DNA of 64,000 bases from Desulfosporosinus orientis DSM 765. Lineage in GTDB: Bacteria; Bacillota; Desulfitobacteriia; Desulfitobacteriales; Desulfitobacteriaceae. Numbering within the stretch: the first letter of the stretch is position 1; each line of letters starts with the position of its first letter. The stretch is from positions 2,902,001 to 2,966,000 of the forward strand of contig NC_016584.1 of assembly GCF_000235605.1 (NCBI RefSeq), given 5' to 3'. Position numbers and translations under genes: made by a program. Shown here in pieces: positions 1 through 9,504 of the stretch. The notes beneath the pieces are model-generated. The model made no database searches. It had not been told where the DNA came from and saw only the letters and a list, made by a program, of their open reading frames with translations.

Positions 1-2445
1 CCCATTGAAGTACATCTTATTGATCCTAAAAGTATAAAAAGCGAGTTAGGCTCATATTCTGATGAAGGACACGGAGAAACTGTGAGTATAATTGCTGGCG
101 AAGGTGAAGCAGAAAATGACAGTTACCGTCAAGAAAGGGGGAGTCAATCTGACACTCATGGAGAGGGTACAGATTTTGAAGATGATCTATCCTCAGAAGA
201 TCTTGATAGTATAAGAATTGAAGCACGCCTGGTCAGCGAACGAATACAACGCATCATTGCTGGAGAAGAATTTCAGGTTATTGACAAAGTCACGCGAGAA
301 TTTCGTCCGGTGCGATTCTCGGATATTGTCATCTTGATGCGTTCATACTCTTCAAGCGCACCTATTTATGTAGAGGAATTTCAAGCTGCAGAAATTCCGG
401 TGTATGCCGAAACAACCAGTGGTTATTTTGGGGCTAGTGAAGTAGAGACTATGTTGTCCTTGCTCAAAGTCATTGATAATCCTCACTTGGATATTCCCTT
501 GGCAGCTGTTCTTCGCTCACCTTTTGTGGGTTTAAACGGACGTGAGTTAGGGAAAATCCGTATGACTCTCCCGGAAGGAGACTTCTATGAAGCATTAACC
601 TTGGCAGTATGGGCAGGATTTAAGACTGATTTTGCTTTAGAGCATGTTGATGAATTAAAGCAAATTCTGGGGCTCTATGCGGACTCTTTACCTCAGAGAC
701 TTGAAAGAGCTCAGGAATTATTATCGGATGTTCCCATGTTAGGGGAAAAACTAAGGGATTTTTGGCTTAAGCTTCAAACCTGGCGAACTCGGTCACGACG
801 AATATCTCTGGCAGATTTGATCTGGTCATTATATGAAGAGACCGGGTATTTAGCCTATGTAGGTACCTTACCAGCTGGGGTTCAACGTCAGGCCAATCTG
901 CGTGTCTTCTATGATCGTGCCTGGCGCTTTGAAGCCACACGGTACCGTGGGTTATTTAGATTTTTGCGCTTTTTAGACCGCTTCCAAGGACAAGGAAAAG
1001 ATATGGGAAGCGCACGAGCCCTTGGAGAAAATGAAGACGTTGTAAGATTGATTTCTGTTCATGCCAGCAAAGGACTGGAGTTTCCGGTTGTGTTTTTTGT
1101 CGGTCTGGGGAGAACCTTTAATACCCAAAACCTTAGAGGAAGGATGCTCTTACATTCGAAGTTAGGTATAGGAATGCCGATCATCGACATTGACAATAAG
1201 GTTCGATACCCTTCATTGATTCAATATGCCGTCAAACAGACCTTAGCTCAAGAGGCTTTGGCAGAAGAAATGCGAATTCTTTATGTTGCTCTGACAAGGG
1301 CTAAAGAGCGTCTGTTTTTATATGGATCTTTGGATAAATTTGAAAACACTCTGCAGAAATGGCAGCGTACGGCAGAGTGGCAGGAGGCTGCCTTGCCCGA
1401 AGGGTTGCTTAGGAATGCAAAGTGTTTCATGGACTGGATTGGACCGGCACTGGTACGTCATCCGGACCGGCTATTTATACAGGCCGGTTTTGTGGATTCC
1501 GAGATAATTTATCCATTAGAGGACGAACATTCACGTTGGGAGATACTATTCCATCGCAGCTTAACCTCCGAAAAAATGGCAAGTGACGGGCAAAGTCAAG
1601 AAAGTATTGTCGATCAAGAAACTGAAGACCATGCTCAAGTTGAACATTGGTATTCTGAGGTTGCCCGAAGGTTAAACTGGCAGTACCCGCATCTCTCGGC
1701 AGTTCGTCAGGCAGCAAAAACCAGTGTAAGTGAACTTAAACGTCAAAGTATCTGGTATGTCAACGATGAGGCGTCTGCCGTTCCGGGTTTAGGGAATCCT
1801 AGGGACCTTTCGCAACGGCCGAAATTTCTTCAAGCCACTCAGCCACTGACAGCAGCAGAACGAGGAACAGCTTTGCACACGGTTATGCAGCATCTTTCCT
1901 TTAAAGAATTGGAGTCTCTCTGGTCAACCTTATCTGAGAAAGAGAAAATGAATTACATCAACGGCTTTTTGAACACACTTAAAGAGCGTGAAATTCTTAC
2001 ACTTGAGCAAAAGAACACTATTCATTCGGAACAGATTGTTCACTTTTTAGCGACGCCATTGGGTAACAGGCTTTTTAGAGCCGATGAAATTCTGAGGGAA
2101 GTACCCTTCACATTAACTTTTCCAACAGAGGATCAAAACAAGATCTTAGTGCAAGGCGTTATTGATGTGGTGATTATAAACACTGATGAAAATCGTACTA
2201 TTAAGGCAGAAATCCTGGACTACAAAACTGATTCATTGAGAAAGGACGGCGAGATAGATCCTGAGGAAATTTTAAGGGATCGGTATGCTCTTCAGTTATC
2301 TCTTTACGCTCATGCCATAGAACGCTTAACCAAAGCCCAGGTCACCCGCTGTACCCTTTATTCCTTTACCCTTGGGCGGGAAATAGAGATCTCTGAGCAG
2401 CGACGGAAAGATGTCCTGAGACCCGGTTTCCCTTTCTTTAACTAG
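1..2445 (+). CDS. addA: ATP-dependent helicase/nuclease subunit A, C-terminal part
   Basis: This is the 3' part of addA; the reading frame is open from base 1, so the start and the Walker A half lie upstream of the window. AddA is the UvrD-type helicase and nuclease subunit of AddAB, which resects double-strand breaks for recombination. Visible in order are the 2B region, helicase motif V (VRLISVHASKGLEFPVV, near bases 1040-1100), motif VI (EEMRILYVALTRAKERL) and a C-terminal RecB-like PD-(D/E)XK nuclease with RGTALHTVMQHL, a GVIDVV aspartate and EILDYKTD. The nuclease residues look intact. addB would be expected just upstream. No close partner follows downstream; a gap of about 680 bases separates it from hdrA. 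Confidence 0.95.
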   Translation, partial: PIEVHLIDPKSIKSELGSYSDEGHGETVSIIAGEGEAENDSYRQERGSQSDTHGEGTDFEDDLSSEDLDSIRIEARLVSERIQRIIAGEEFQVIDKVTREFRPVRFSDIVILMRSYSSSAPIYVEEFQAAEIPVYAETTSGYFGASEVETMLSLLKVIDNPHLDIPLAAVLRSPFVGLNGRELGKIRMTLPEGDFYEALTLAVWAGFKTDFALEHVDELKQILGLYADSLPQRLERAQELLSDVPMLGEKLRDFWLKLQTWRTRSRRISLADLIWSLYEETGYLAYVGTLPAGVQRQANLRVFYDRAWRFEATRYRGLFRFLRFLDRFQGQGKDMGSARALGENEDVVRLISVHASKGLEFPVVFFVGLGRTFNTQNLRGRMLLHSKLGIGMPIIDIDNKVRYPSLIQYAVKQTLAQEALAEEMRILYVALTRAKERLFLYGSLDKFENTLQKWQRTAEWQEAALPEGLLRNAKCFMDWIGPALVRHPDRLFIQAGFVDSEIIYPLEDEHSRWEILFHRSLTSEKMASDGQSQESIVDQETEDHAQVEHWYSEVARRLNWQYPHLSAVRQAAKTSVSELKRQSIWYVNDEASAVPGLGNPRDLSQRPKFLQATQPLTAAERGTALHTVMQHLSFKELESLWSTLSEKEKMNYINGFLNTLKEREILTLEQKNTIHSEQIVHFLATPLGNRLFRADEILREVPFTLTFPTEDQNKILVQGVIDVVIINTDENRTIKAEILDYKTDSLRKDGEIDPEEILRDRYALQLSLYAHAIERLTKAQVTRCTLYSFTLGREIEISEQRRKDVLRPGFPFFN

Positions 2446-3129
2446 AGCAACTTAGGCAGCCGCCTTTGCTATAAGGATCAGCAGCTTTAAGTCAGCGATG
2501 GTAATGCGGCAGCGGCACGAAAAGCTACTATGAAAAACCCCTTCTGACAGGGGACGGTTCTGTCGGGCTCTGGGGCGGAGCGCTATTCAGCACGCGTCTG
2601 CGAGTTCCGCCGCTGGCTCGCTGGACGGTTCGCGAACCGTCGGCCCTCGCCTTAACGCGGCTCCACTGACGCATCCGCTTAGCTGAAAAGCGCTCCTCCA
2701 GGCAGTTCGTTGGGAGTGAAGCAGAAGCGAACCCATTGCATGGAGAGGCGGTTAAGCCCACAAAGCGGCTGCGGGGATTGCGTAACCATGGTTAACAATC
2801 TTCAAAGAATACTTACCCGCTGAAGGAAGCTCTCGCAGCCGCGAATGGGCGAGCCTCATACTTGAAAACCTATTGGTATAGTGTTACCCTAATACTAGAA
2901 TATGTTCATCATTATAGAAATTTCCTCAGCTAATTATATGATTATTTTAATGAACATATGTCATTAAGTGACTTATTAAGGGTAGATTGCTATAAAATTA
3001 TTTAATTCCATAATATTTTGTCATCTTGCGAGAGGATTTTCAGAATTTATGGCGAACTTACTACTTAGTATTCCTTGTGATTGTTGTAACTATCTTTAAT
3101 AAGGGAGTAAGGATGAAAGAGGGGTTGTA
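2446..3129. other. Intergenic gap with GC-rich hairpin island
   Basis: I see no gene in this gap. Bases about 2520-2860 are clearly GC-richer than the AT-rich flanks. The island carries a perfect 18-bp palindrome (2624-2641, GACGGTTCGCGAACCGTC), a hairpin around 2545-2570 and distant 9-bp arms GCGGCTGCG (2765-2773) and CGCAGCCGC (2834-2842). Bases 2880-3129 are AT-rich and presumably hold the hdrA promoter. A 77-codon minus-strand frame over the island has no ribosome binding site or recognisable product and is not called. Confidence 0.6.
2900..2959. promoter_or_regulatory. Inverted repeat upstream of hdrA operon
   Basis: ATATGTTCAT (2900-2909) is repeated inverted as ATGAACATAT (2950-2959), 40 bases apart and about 170 bases upstream of hdrA. 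The arms match perfectly. It could be a pair of regulator half-sites. It does not resemble the Rex consensus, and no regulator gene is adjacent. Confidence 0.3.
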
Positions 3130-6100
3130 ATGAGTCAAAATAAAATCGGTTCTGTTTTGATTGTTGGCGCAGGGATTGCTGGGATTCAAGCTGCACTGGA
3201 TTTGGCAGAGTCGGGATACTTAGTTCATCTGGTAGAAGAATCGTCAGCTATTGGCGGTACTATGCCGATGTTGGATAAGACCTTCCCAACCAATGATTGC
3301 TCAATGTGTATTCTATCCCCTAAACTAGTTGAATGCGGGCGCCATCTGAATGTCAGAACCTACACCAATTCACAAGTCGTTAAAACTGAAGGAGAAGCCG
3401 GAAATTTCAAAGTTACCATTAAGCAAAAAGCCCGTTATATTGATCTGGATAAATGTACGGGCTGCGGCGCTTGTGCAGAAGCTTGTCCTGTAAAAATTGA
3501 TGATGAGTTCAATCAGGGCTTAGGAAAGCGTAAAGCTGCTTTCAAGCAGTATTCACAAGCTTTCCCTAATGCTTATGGCATTGACGAAAAGAACTGCTTG
3601 TATCAAACTCGCGGTAAAGCTAAAGGCAAAGACATCTGTCTGAAATGCGTAAAAGCATGTCAAGCAGGTGCTATTGATCATCACATGGAAGACAAGGAAT
3701 TCGAAGTTGAAGTCGGTTCTATGATTCTTAATCCCGGCTTTAAAATATTTGATGCTTCCTCCCTTGATTATTATGGTTACGGCAAAATAAAGAGCGTTGT
3801 CACAAGTCTGGAGTTTGAGCGCCTTCTCAGCGCCTCGGGACCCTTTGATGGACATTTAGTCAGACCCTTTGACAAGAAGGAACCTCAAAAAATCGCCTGG
3901 ATTCAGTGCGTCGGTTCCAGAAATGCCAAGATTAATAACAATTACTGTTCCGGCGTATGTTGTATGTATGCCATCAAAGAAGCTGTCATTGCCAAAGAGC
4001 ACAGTCATATCCCCGTTGATACCACTATTTTCTACATGGATATGAGAACTCCCGGCAAAGACTTTGAAAAATACTATAACAATGCCAAGAACCAACAAGG
4101 TGTTAACTTTATTCGTTCCCGTGTCTATGAAGTCACTGAAGCAACAGACGATTCGGGAGATGCAGTCATTCGTTATTCCACGGAAGATGGTCAAATTGTC
4201 ACGGATCAATTTGATTTAGTTGTCTTATCCGTTGGTCTGGAACCTGGTGACAGTTCTAAAGAATTAGCCAGTCTCTTAGATCTGAAGGTCAATAAATTCG
4301 GTTTCGCGGAACTTGAACCCCTGACCGGTGTTAATACCTCAAAAGCAGGGGTATTTGCAGCAGGTGCCTTCAGTGGTCCAAGAGATATTCCGGAAACAGT
4401 TATGCAGGCCAGCGCTGCCGCAGGAGCTGCTTCTGCCTTATTAGCAGAAGAGCGTGGAACCTTAGTCAGCGAAAAAGAGTATCCGCCGGAGATGGATGTA
4501 GCCGGGGATGTTATCCGTACCGGGGTCTTTATTTGCCACTGTGGTGTTAACATCGGCAGTGTTGTTGATGTACCCAGTGTTGTTGAGTATGCTAAGACTC
4601 TTCCCACCGTTGCTTATGCCACGGATAAAATTTATGCTTGTTCTCAAGATGCTCAGGCATCTATTAAGGCTCTGATCAGTGAACACAAATTAAACAGAGT
4701 CGTGGTCTCCTCCTGTAGTCCCAGAACTCATGAGCCATTATTCCAAGAAACATTGAAAGAAGCGGGCTTGAATGCACACCTATTTGACATGGCCAACATC
4801 CGTGACCAATGTTCTTGGGTTCATATGAGCGAGCCTGAAAAAGCGACGGAGAAAGCGAAAGATCTCACAAAACTCGCTATAGTTCGGGCTTCCATGCAGC
4901 AGCAAGTTCAGCCAATCTTTATGGATATGAATCACGCAGCCTTAGTTATCGGCGGTGGCGTAGCCGGTATGACCAGTGCTCTTTCACTGGCTGATCAAGG
5001 ATATGAAGTTCATCTCGTCGAGAAAGACAGCACTTTGGGCGGAGTGGCCAGACGATTCTCCACAGGTTTCAGAGGAGAAGACATGAAAGCCTTTTTGGCA
5101 GACTTGATTGAAAAGGTCAGCAGCCATGCCAATATTAAACTCCATGTGGGGGTTGGTATTAAAGATGTTGGCGGTTTCTTAGGCAATTTTACAACCACTC
5201 TGGAAAATGGGGAACAGATTGCTCATGGTGTAGCTATCCTGGCCATCGGAGGTCAAGAATACAAACCTAAAGAGTATCTGTATGGAGAAGACGCTCGTGT
5301 CATGACTCAAATTGAAATGGATGAAGCTCTTTTCAATCATGACTCAAAAGTGGAAAATGCCAAGAATTTTGTCTTTATCCAATGCGTTGGTTCACGTTGT
5401 GATGAAAATCCTTATTGCAGCCGTACTTGCTGTACAAAATCTGTAAAATTAGCTCTTAAAGTTAAAAAGAAAAATCCGTCGGCCAATGTCTTTGTTCTCT
5501 ATCGAGACATGAGAACCTATGGTTACTTTGAAGAGGAATATGAAGAAGCCCGACGAATTGGAATTCTCTTTGTTCGTTATAGTGAGAATGCTAAACCGGT
5601 TGTCAATAAGGAAGGGGATACCCTTGTTGTAACGGTCAATGATCACGTCTTAGACAGACCCATCAAAATTGAAGCTGATGTGATTTGCTTGGCTGCTGCC
5701 ATTAAAGCACCTGAAGACGGCAAACAGCTCTCTAAATGGTTCAAAATCCCATTGAATGCCGAAGGCTTCTTCTTAGAAGCACATATGAAATTGCGTCCCG
5801 TTGATTTCAGTACCGACGGTGTATTTATGGCTGGTATTGCCCACAGTCCTAAGAACATGGAAGAAGTCATTGCCCAGGCTAAAGCAGCAGCCGGACGTGC
5901 CGGTGTGGCCTTAGCTAAAGATAAAGTAGAGTCTGCCGGTCTCAATGCTTTTGTCAACTCACGCAAATGTACCGCGTGTGGTACTTGTGAAGCTGTTTGT
6001 TCTGCAAAAGCAATCGCTGTTGATAAGGAAAAACGTGTTGCGGTTGTCAACGATGCCCTCTGTAAAGGCTGCGGAGCCTGTGCGTCCAGCTGCCGCTGCG

Positions 6101-6162
6101 GAGCGTTAAGTCTCAGAGGATGTACTAACGAGCAAATTGTCGAGATGTTAAACGCCCTATAA
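3130..6162 (+). CDS. hdrA: HdrA-like flavin/iron-sulfur electron-bifurcating subunit (double-length)
   Basis: The 1010-residue protein is a HdrA-family flavoprotein, the subunit where FAD-based bifurcation takes place. It is about 1.5 times the length of a single HdrA because it holds two Rossmann/FAD modules: GAGIAG near residue 13 and GGGVAG near residue 606. The HdrA signature NDCSMCILSPKL lies at residues 55-66. Ferredoxin-type cysteines follow (CTGCGACAEACP at 109-120, a CLKCVKAC cluster near 180), and a second two-cluster ferredoxin domain closes the protein (residues 945-1000). GAGGGG precedes the ATG at a good distance. It heads a six-gene operon with flxDCBA and hdrBC. By family knowledge it takes electrons from the Flx/MvhD side and splits them between ferredoxin and the HdrB site. 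The exact acceptor cannot be read from sequence. Confidence 0.93.
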   Translation: MSQNKIGSVLIVGAGIAGIQAALDLAESGYLVHLVEESSAIGGTMPMLDKTFPTNDCSMCILSPKLVECGRHLNVRTYTNSQVVKTEGEAGNFKVTIKQKARYIDLDKCTGCGACAEACPVKIDDEFNQGLGKRKAAFKQYSQAFPNAYGIDEKNCLYQTRGKAKGKDICLKCVKACQAGAIDHHMEDKEFEVEVGSMILNPGFKIFDASSLDYYGYGKIKSVVTSLEFERLLSASGPFDGHLVRPFDKKEPQKIAWIQCVGSRNAKINNNYCSGVCCMYAIKEAVIAKEHSHIPVDTTIFYMDMRTPGKDFEKYYNNAKNQQGVNFIRSRVYEVTEATDDSGDAVIRYSTEDGQIVTDQFDLVVLSVGLEPGDSSKELASLLDLKVNKFGFAELEPLTGVNTSKAGVFAAGAFSGPRDIPETVMQASAAAGAASALLAEERGTLVSEKEYPPEMDVAGDVIRTGVFICHCGVNIGSVVDVPSVVEYAKTLPTVAYATDKIYACSQDAQASIKALISEHKLNRVVVSSCSPRTHEPLFQETLKEAGLNAHLFDMANIRDQCSWVHMSEPEKATEKAKDLTKLAIVRASMQQQVQPIFMDMNHAALVIGGGVAGMTSALSLADQGYEVHLVEKDSTLGGVARRFSTGFRGEDMKAFLADLIEKVSSHANIKLHVGVGIKDVGGFLGNFTTTLENGEQIAHGVAILAIGGQEYKPKEYLYGEDARVMTQIEMDEALFNHDSKVENAKNFVFIQCVGSRCDENPYCSRTCCTKSVKLALKVKKKNPSANVFVLYRDMRTYGYFEEEYEEARRIGILFVRYSENAKPVVNKEGDTLVVTVNDHVLDRPIKIEADVICLAAAIKAPEDGKQLSKWFKIPLNAEGFFLEAHMKLRPVDFSTDGVFMAGIAHSPKNMEEVIAQAKAAAGRAGVALAKDKVESAGLNAFVNSRKCTACGTCEAVCSAKAIAVDKEKRVAVVNDALCKGCGACASSCRCGALSLRGCTNEQIVEMLNAL

Positions 6163-6195
6163 ATATGGGACTTAATTAACAATCGGGAAAGGTAG

Positions 6196-6669
6196 ATGAT
6201 TATGGGAGAAATTCAGGTAGAAACTGAAAATAAACAGTACCAACCTAAAATTGCTGCTTTCTTGTGTAACTGGTGCAGCTATGCTGGGGCGGATTTAGCC
6301 GGTGTCGGCAGAGTTCAATATCCGGCAACAATTAGAACCATCAGAGTCCCATGCTCAGGCAGAATTAATCCCCTTTATGTTTTAAAAGCAATGGCTAACG
6401 GAGCGGACGGAGTCTTAGTTTCCGGATGCCATCCTGGAGACTGCCATTATATCAGTGGAAACTATGTTGCCCGTCGTAAATTTGCCCTCATTAAATCCTT
6501 GCTTACCCATGTTGGACTGGAAGAGGATCGAGTCAACTTTTCCTGGGTATCAGCGGCAGAAGGCATTCGCTTTGCTGAAGTCGTAAAAGGAGTAACTGAA
6601 CGGGTCAGTGCACTTGGCCCTAATAACGGTATTTTTAAAGTTGATGACGGGGGTGCGGCGGATGAATAA
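6196..6669 (+). CDS. flxD: MvhD/FlxD-type hydrogenase iron-sulfur subunit
   Basis: The 157-residue protein belongs to the MvhD family, a small [2Fe-2S] protein that passes electrons from an input module to HdrA. The first cysteines are in LCNWCSYAGADLAG near residues 23-36. Further conserved cysteines occur in RVPCSGR and VSGCHPGDCHY. Its length is usual for the family. It follows hdrA after 33 bases and its end overlaps the next gene by 8 bases, so it is translated as part of the same unit. In organisms with Mvh hydrogenase this subunit is fed by hydrogenase. Here no hydrogenase is nearby and the neighbours are NAD(P)H-oxidising Flx proteins, so FlxD is the better name. Confidence 0.9.
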   Translation: MIMGEIQVETENKQYQPKIAAFLCNWCSYAGADLAGVGRVQYPATIRTIRVPCSGRINPLYVLKAMANGADGVLVSGCHPGDCHYISGNYVARRKFALIKSLLTHVGLEEDRVNFSWVSAAEGIRFAEVVKGVTERVSALGPNNGIFKVDDGGAADE

Positions 6670-7612
6670 TCTCGTAAACGATATCCGAGAAACGGCCCGT
6701 CAATTGCTGGCTGAAGGAAAAGTGGATGTTGTTATCGGCTATGAAAAAGGTTCTTTGCCCTTAAAGGCAACTCCCTGTTTTGTGCATTCTGCAGAAGATG
6801 TTGACGCGTTAATTTGGGATGAAACCTGTGAAAATAACCTGGCAAATTATGCAGCTAAAACTCCGGGCAAAAAGGCTATTGTTGTTAAAGGCTGCGACAG
6901 CCGGGCTTTAGCGGTTTTAATGCAAGAAAACCAACTGGTCAGAGATGACTTGTATCTCATCGGGGTAACTTGCCATGGAGTCATTAATCAACGTAAAATT
7001 AATGAAGAAGTAGGAGAAATTCTCGAAGCCAGTGTTAGTGACGGGAAAATTTCCGTAAAAGGAATGGAAGGGGACAAAGAGTATCTTTTTGCTGAGGTAA
7101 AAGATCCTACCTGTCAAAACTGCCGATATCCTAACCCTGTAGTAGAGGATGTTCATTTGGGTGACAAAATTGAAGCTCCTCAAGCAGCTGCAGATTTTGC
7201 TGATGTTACAGCAATGGAAGAAAAATCATTGAGCGAACGCCAAGATTATTTCAAAGAGCAAATGAGCAAGTGTATTCGCTGTTATGCTTGCCGTAATGCA
7301 TGTCCTTTGTGCTATTGTCAGGAATGCTTTGTTGACTGCAATTCCCCGAGATGGCTGACCGGCGGGGTTAATCGTTCTGAAAATCTCTTCTTCCAAGCCG
7401 GACGTGTCCTGCACTTAGCCGGCCGCTGTGTTGACTGCGGTGCCTGTACTCGTGCATGCCCCCAAGGTGTGGATATACGTGCCTTGAATCGCAAAATGAC
7501 CAAAGACGTCTATGTTATGTACAATCATGAAGCCGGTATCAGTGAAGACGGCAAACCGGCTCTTAATGAATACACCACTAATGACCCAGAACAGTTCTTG
7601 GTAAAGGAGTGA
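6662..7612 (+). CDS. flxC: FlxC-like 4Fe-4S dicluster protein
   Basis: The 316-residue protein starts at the ATG at 6662, overlapping the stop of flxD by 8 bases; a longer upstream reading is possible but would lie inside flxD. The N-terminal half (about 1-190) resembles the F420-reducing hydrogenase/formate dehydrogenase beta domain (VVIGYEKGSLPL, VVKGCDSRAL). The C-terminal half has two ferredoxin motifs: CIRCYACRNACPLCYC near 203 and CVDCGACTRACP near 258, with additional cysteines between them. It is probably an electron-transfer subunit between the FAD/NAD(P)H subunit and FlxD-HdrA. The symbol rests on gene order (hdrA-D-C-B-A) and domain type, not on alignment. Confidence 0.75.
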   Translation: MNNLVNDIRETARQLLAEGKVDVVIGYEKGSLPLKATPCFVHSAEDVDALIWDETCENNLANYAAKTPGKKAIVVKGCDSRALAVLMQENQLVRDDLYLIGVTCHGVINQRKINEEVGEILEASVSDGKISVKGMEGDKEYLFAEVKDPTCQNCRYPNPVVEDVHLGDKIEAPQAAADFADVTAMEEKSLSERQDYFKEQMSKCIRCYACRNACPLCYCQECFVDCNSPRWLTGGVNRSENLFFQAGRVLHLAGRCVDCGACTRACPQGVDIRALNRKMTKDVYVMYNHEAGISEDGKPALNEYTTNDPEQFLVKE

Positions 7613-7613
7613 G

Positions 7614-8639
7614 GTGAAGAAAATGAAGATAAGTAAAGAAAAATTTGGCCAGGCCTTTGATGCTTTAGCCAGTGAGTACCAACTAATTGCTCCAGTTAGT
7701 GATGCAAACGGAGTTGCTTTCAAAGGAGTCAAAAGCTTCTCAGAAGTCAAACAAGATTATCTGAATTCTAAACTTCCTCCCAAAGCCATCTTCTTTCCTC
7801 AACACGAGAAACTCATGTCCTATAAAAAAGAGGGTAAGGACATCACCGTTAAGAGCGAACTTAAGGCTGAAAACGCAGTTCTTTTTGGAATCAGACCTTG
7901 TGATGCACGGGGAATGCAGCTCTTAGATATGGTTTTCAAGAATGACCAGTATACCGACCCATATTATTATGAACGACGTGAAAAAGCGGTGATTATCGGG
8001 CTGGCATGTTCAAAAATTGCCCCTACTTGTTTCTGTTCCTCTTTTGGGCTGTCTCCGGCCGGCAGTGAGGGCTCGGATATTCTCCTCATTGATCTCGGAG
8101 ATTCCTATACTGTCGAAGTGATCACTGAAAAAGGTAAAGCCTTAGCTGCCCGTTTTGAAGCTCTCTCTGAATTGACTGCTGATGAGCAAGCGCTGGTTGA
8201 CAAAATTAAGAGTGCAGAAACTCCAAGTAAAGTTGATGTTGCTAATACCACCAGTAAGCTCGACAAAATGTTTGACAGTCCTTTTTGGGATACTCTTCAA
8301 GAGAAGTGCATTGGCTGTAATGTCTGTTCCTTCTCCTGTCCCACTTGCCATTGCTTCGATATTTCTGAGGAAGTGCGCAAAAATGAAGGTTCCAGAGTAC
8401 GGACCTGGGACGCCTGTATGGCCCCACTCTTTACCCTTCACGGTTCCGGTCATAACCCGCGTGATTCTAAAAAAGCACGTTGGCGTCAACGGATGATGCA
8501 CAAGTTTAATTATTTTGTCCATAACAATGGTGCTATGTCCTGTGTAGGCTGTGGACGCTGCATAAAAAGCTGCCCGGTTAATATGGATATTCGTCAAGTC
8601 ATTGCTGGGGCAAACAAAGCAGAATTGGTGGTGGAATGA
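7614..8639 (+). CDS. flxB: FlxB/AsrA-like 4Fe-4S protein
   Basis: The 341-residue protein has the 4Fe-4S dicluster architecture of anaerobic sulfite reductase subunit A (AsrA). The N-terminal half contains FGIRPCDARGMQLLD and the cysteines of PTCFCSSFG. The C-terminal half has CIGCNVCSFSCPTCHC near residue 232 and CVGCGRCIKSCPVN near 310. The GTG at 7614 lies 5 bases after AAAGGAG; an ATG at 7623 after GAGGTG is an equally good start. It is followed by the AsrB-like gene with a 4-base overlap, as AsrA-AsrB pairs usually are. No AsrC sulfite reductase gene is present, so a role in NAD(P)H-to-Hdr electron flow is more likely than sulfite reduction. Confidence 0.8.
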   Translation: MKKMKISKEKFGQAFDALASEYQLIAPVSDANGVAFKGVKSFSEVKQDYLNSKLPPKAIFFPQHEKLMSYKKEGKDITVKSELKAENAVLFGIRPCDARGMQLLDMVFKNDQYTDPYYYERREKAVIIGLACSKIAPTCFCSSFGLSPAGSEGSDILLIDLGDSYTVEVITEKGKALAARFEALSELTADEQALVDKIKSAETPSKVDVANTTSKLDKMFDSPFWDTLQEKCIGCNVCSFSCPTCHCFDISEEVRKNEGSRVRTWDACMAPLFTLHGSGHNPRDSKKARWRQRMMHKFNYFVHNNGAMSCVGCGRCIKSCPVNMDIRQVIAGANKAELVVE

Positions 8640-9481
8640 TGCAACAGAATCCATATATCCCAATAACAATGAAGCTCGTGAAAAATTTAGTGGAAACCGA
8701 AGATCGTTTGATCAATACTTTTACCTTAGAGTTTATGAACAAACAAGATGAAGAAAACTTCAAATATATGCCGGGTCAGTTTGCTGAACTGAGCGCTTAT
8801 GGTCATGGAGAAGCTCCTTTCGGAATTGCTACTTCTCCCACGGAACCCGGAATCTTAAAGTTTTCCGTTGCTAAAGTAGGATGTGTCTCTAATGCCCTCC
8901 ACCTCATGGAAGAAGGCACGATGGTCGGGGTTCGCGGGCCGATGGGAAACTATTATCCTATTGAAAAGTTTAAAGGCAAAAACGTTGTAATCATCGGCGG
9001 AGGTTTTGCTTTCACAACCCTGCGTTCATTAGCAAAATATATGCTTGATGATAAACATCGCGGCGATTATGGCGACATCACCGTTATTTACGGAGCAAGA
9101 AACCCAGGCTTACTGCTCTATAAAGAAGAGTTGGCTGAATGGGAAAACAATCCCAATATTAATTTGGTGACCACCATTGACAGACCCGCCGAAGGATGGA
9201 CTAAACATGTAGGCTTTATTCCGACTGTGACAGAGCAAATTGCTCCTTCCTCAGTTGATACCTATGCTGTCGTCTGTGGTCCTCCGGCGATGATTAAGTT
9301 TACCTTACCGGTCTTAGAAAAATTAAAGTTTACTCCTGAGACTATTTACACTTCCTTGGAGATGCGCATGAAGTGTGGACTGGGTATTTGCGGCCGCTGT
9401 AATATTGGCACCGAATATGTGTGCAAAGACGGCCCGGTCTTCTCCATGGCTCAATTAAAAGAATTACCGAGTGAATATTAA
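8636..9481 (+). CDS. flxA: FlxA/AsrB-like FAD/NAD(P)H-binding oxidoreductase subunit
   Basis: The 281-residue protein has the ferredoxin-NADP reductase fold seen in AsrB, HydG and PyrK. There is an N-terminal FAD-binding barrel (YMPGQFAEL), a nucleotide-binding half with VVIIGGGFAFTTLRSLAKYM, and YAVVCGPPAMIKFTLPVL. A C-terminal [2Fe-2S] motif follows (MKCGLGICGRCNIG, then a fourth cysteine in EYVCKDGP, near residues 245-265). It is the likely entry point for NAD(P)H electrons into the complex. The ATG overlaps the flxB stop (ATGATG), pointing to coupled translation. Whether NADH or NADPH is used cannot be told from these motifs. Confidence 0.85.
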   Translation: MMQQNPYIPITMKLVKNLVETEDRLINTFTLEFMNKQDEENFKYMPGQFAELSAYGHGEAPFGIATSPTEPGILKFSVAKVGCVSNALHLMEEGTMVGVRGPMGNYYPIEKFKGKNVVIIGGGFAFTTLRSLAKYMLDDKHRGDYGDITVIYGARNPGLLLYKEELAEWENNPNINLVTTIDRPAEGWTKHVGFIPTVTEQIAPSSVDTYAVVCGPPAMIKFTLPVLEKLKFTPETIYTSLEMRMKCGLGICGRCNIGTEYVCKDGPVFSMAQLKELPSEY

Positions 9482-9504
9482 TTAAGGCGGAGGTGATAGT
9501 AAGA

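Noticed and set aside
2528-2761. A 77-codon minus-strand frame over the GC-rich island
   Set aside because: It has no ribosome binding site and no recognisable protein pattern, and it is explained by high GC content lowering stop frequency.
3060-3125. Rex-like site (TTGTGA near 3075) ahead of hdrA
   Set aside because: Only one half-site resembles the consensus and the second half TCACAA is missing.
5643-6182. Long antisense frame opposite the end of hdrA (179 codons)
   Set aside because: It is the shadow of the Cys- and Ala-rich hdrA C-terminus, with no ribosome binding site or known family.
7614-9481. Anaerobic sulfite reductase (asrAB)
   Set aside because: AsrA- and AsrB-like proteins are present but asrC is not, and the genes are embedded in the hdr/MvhD operon.
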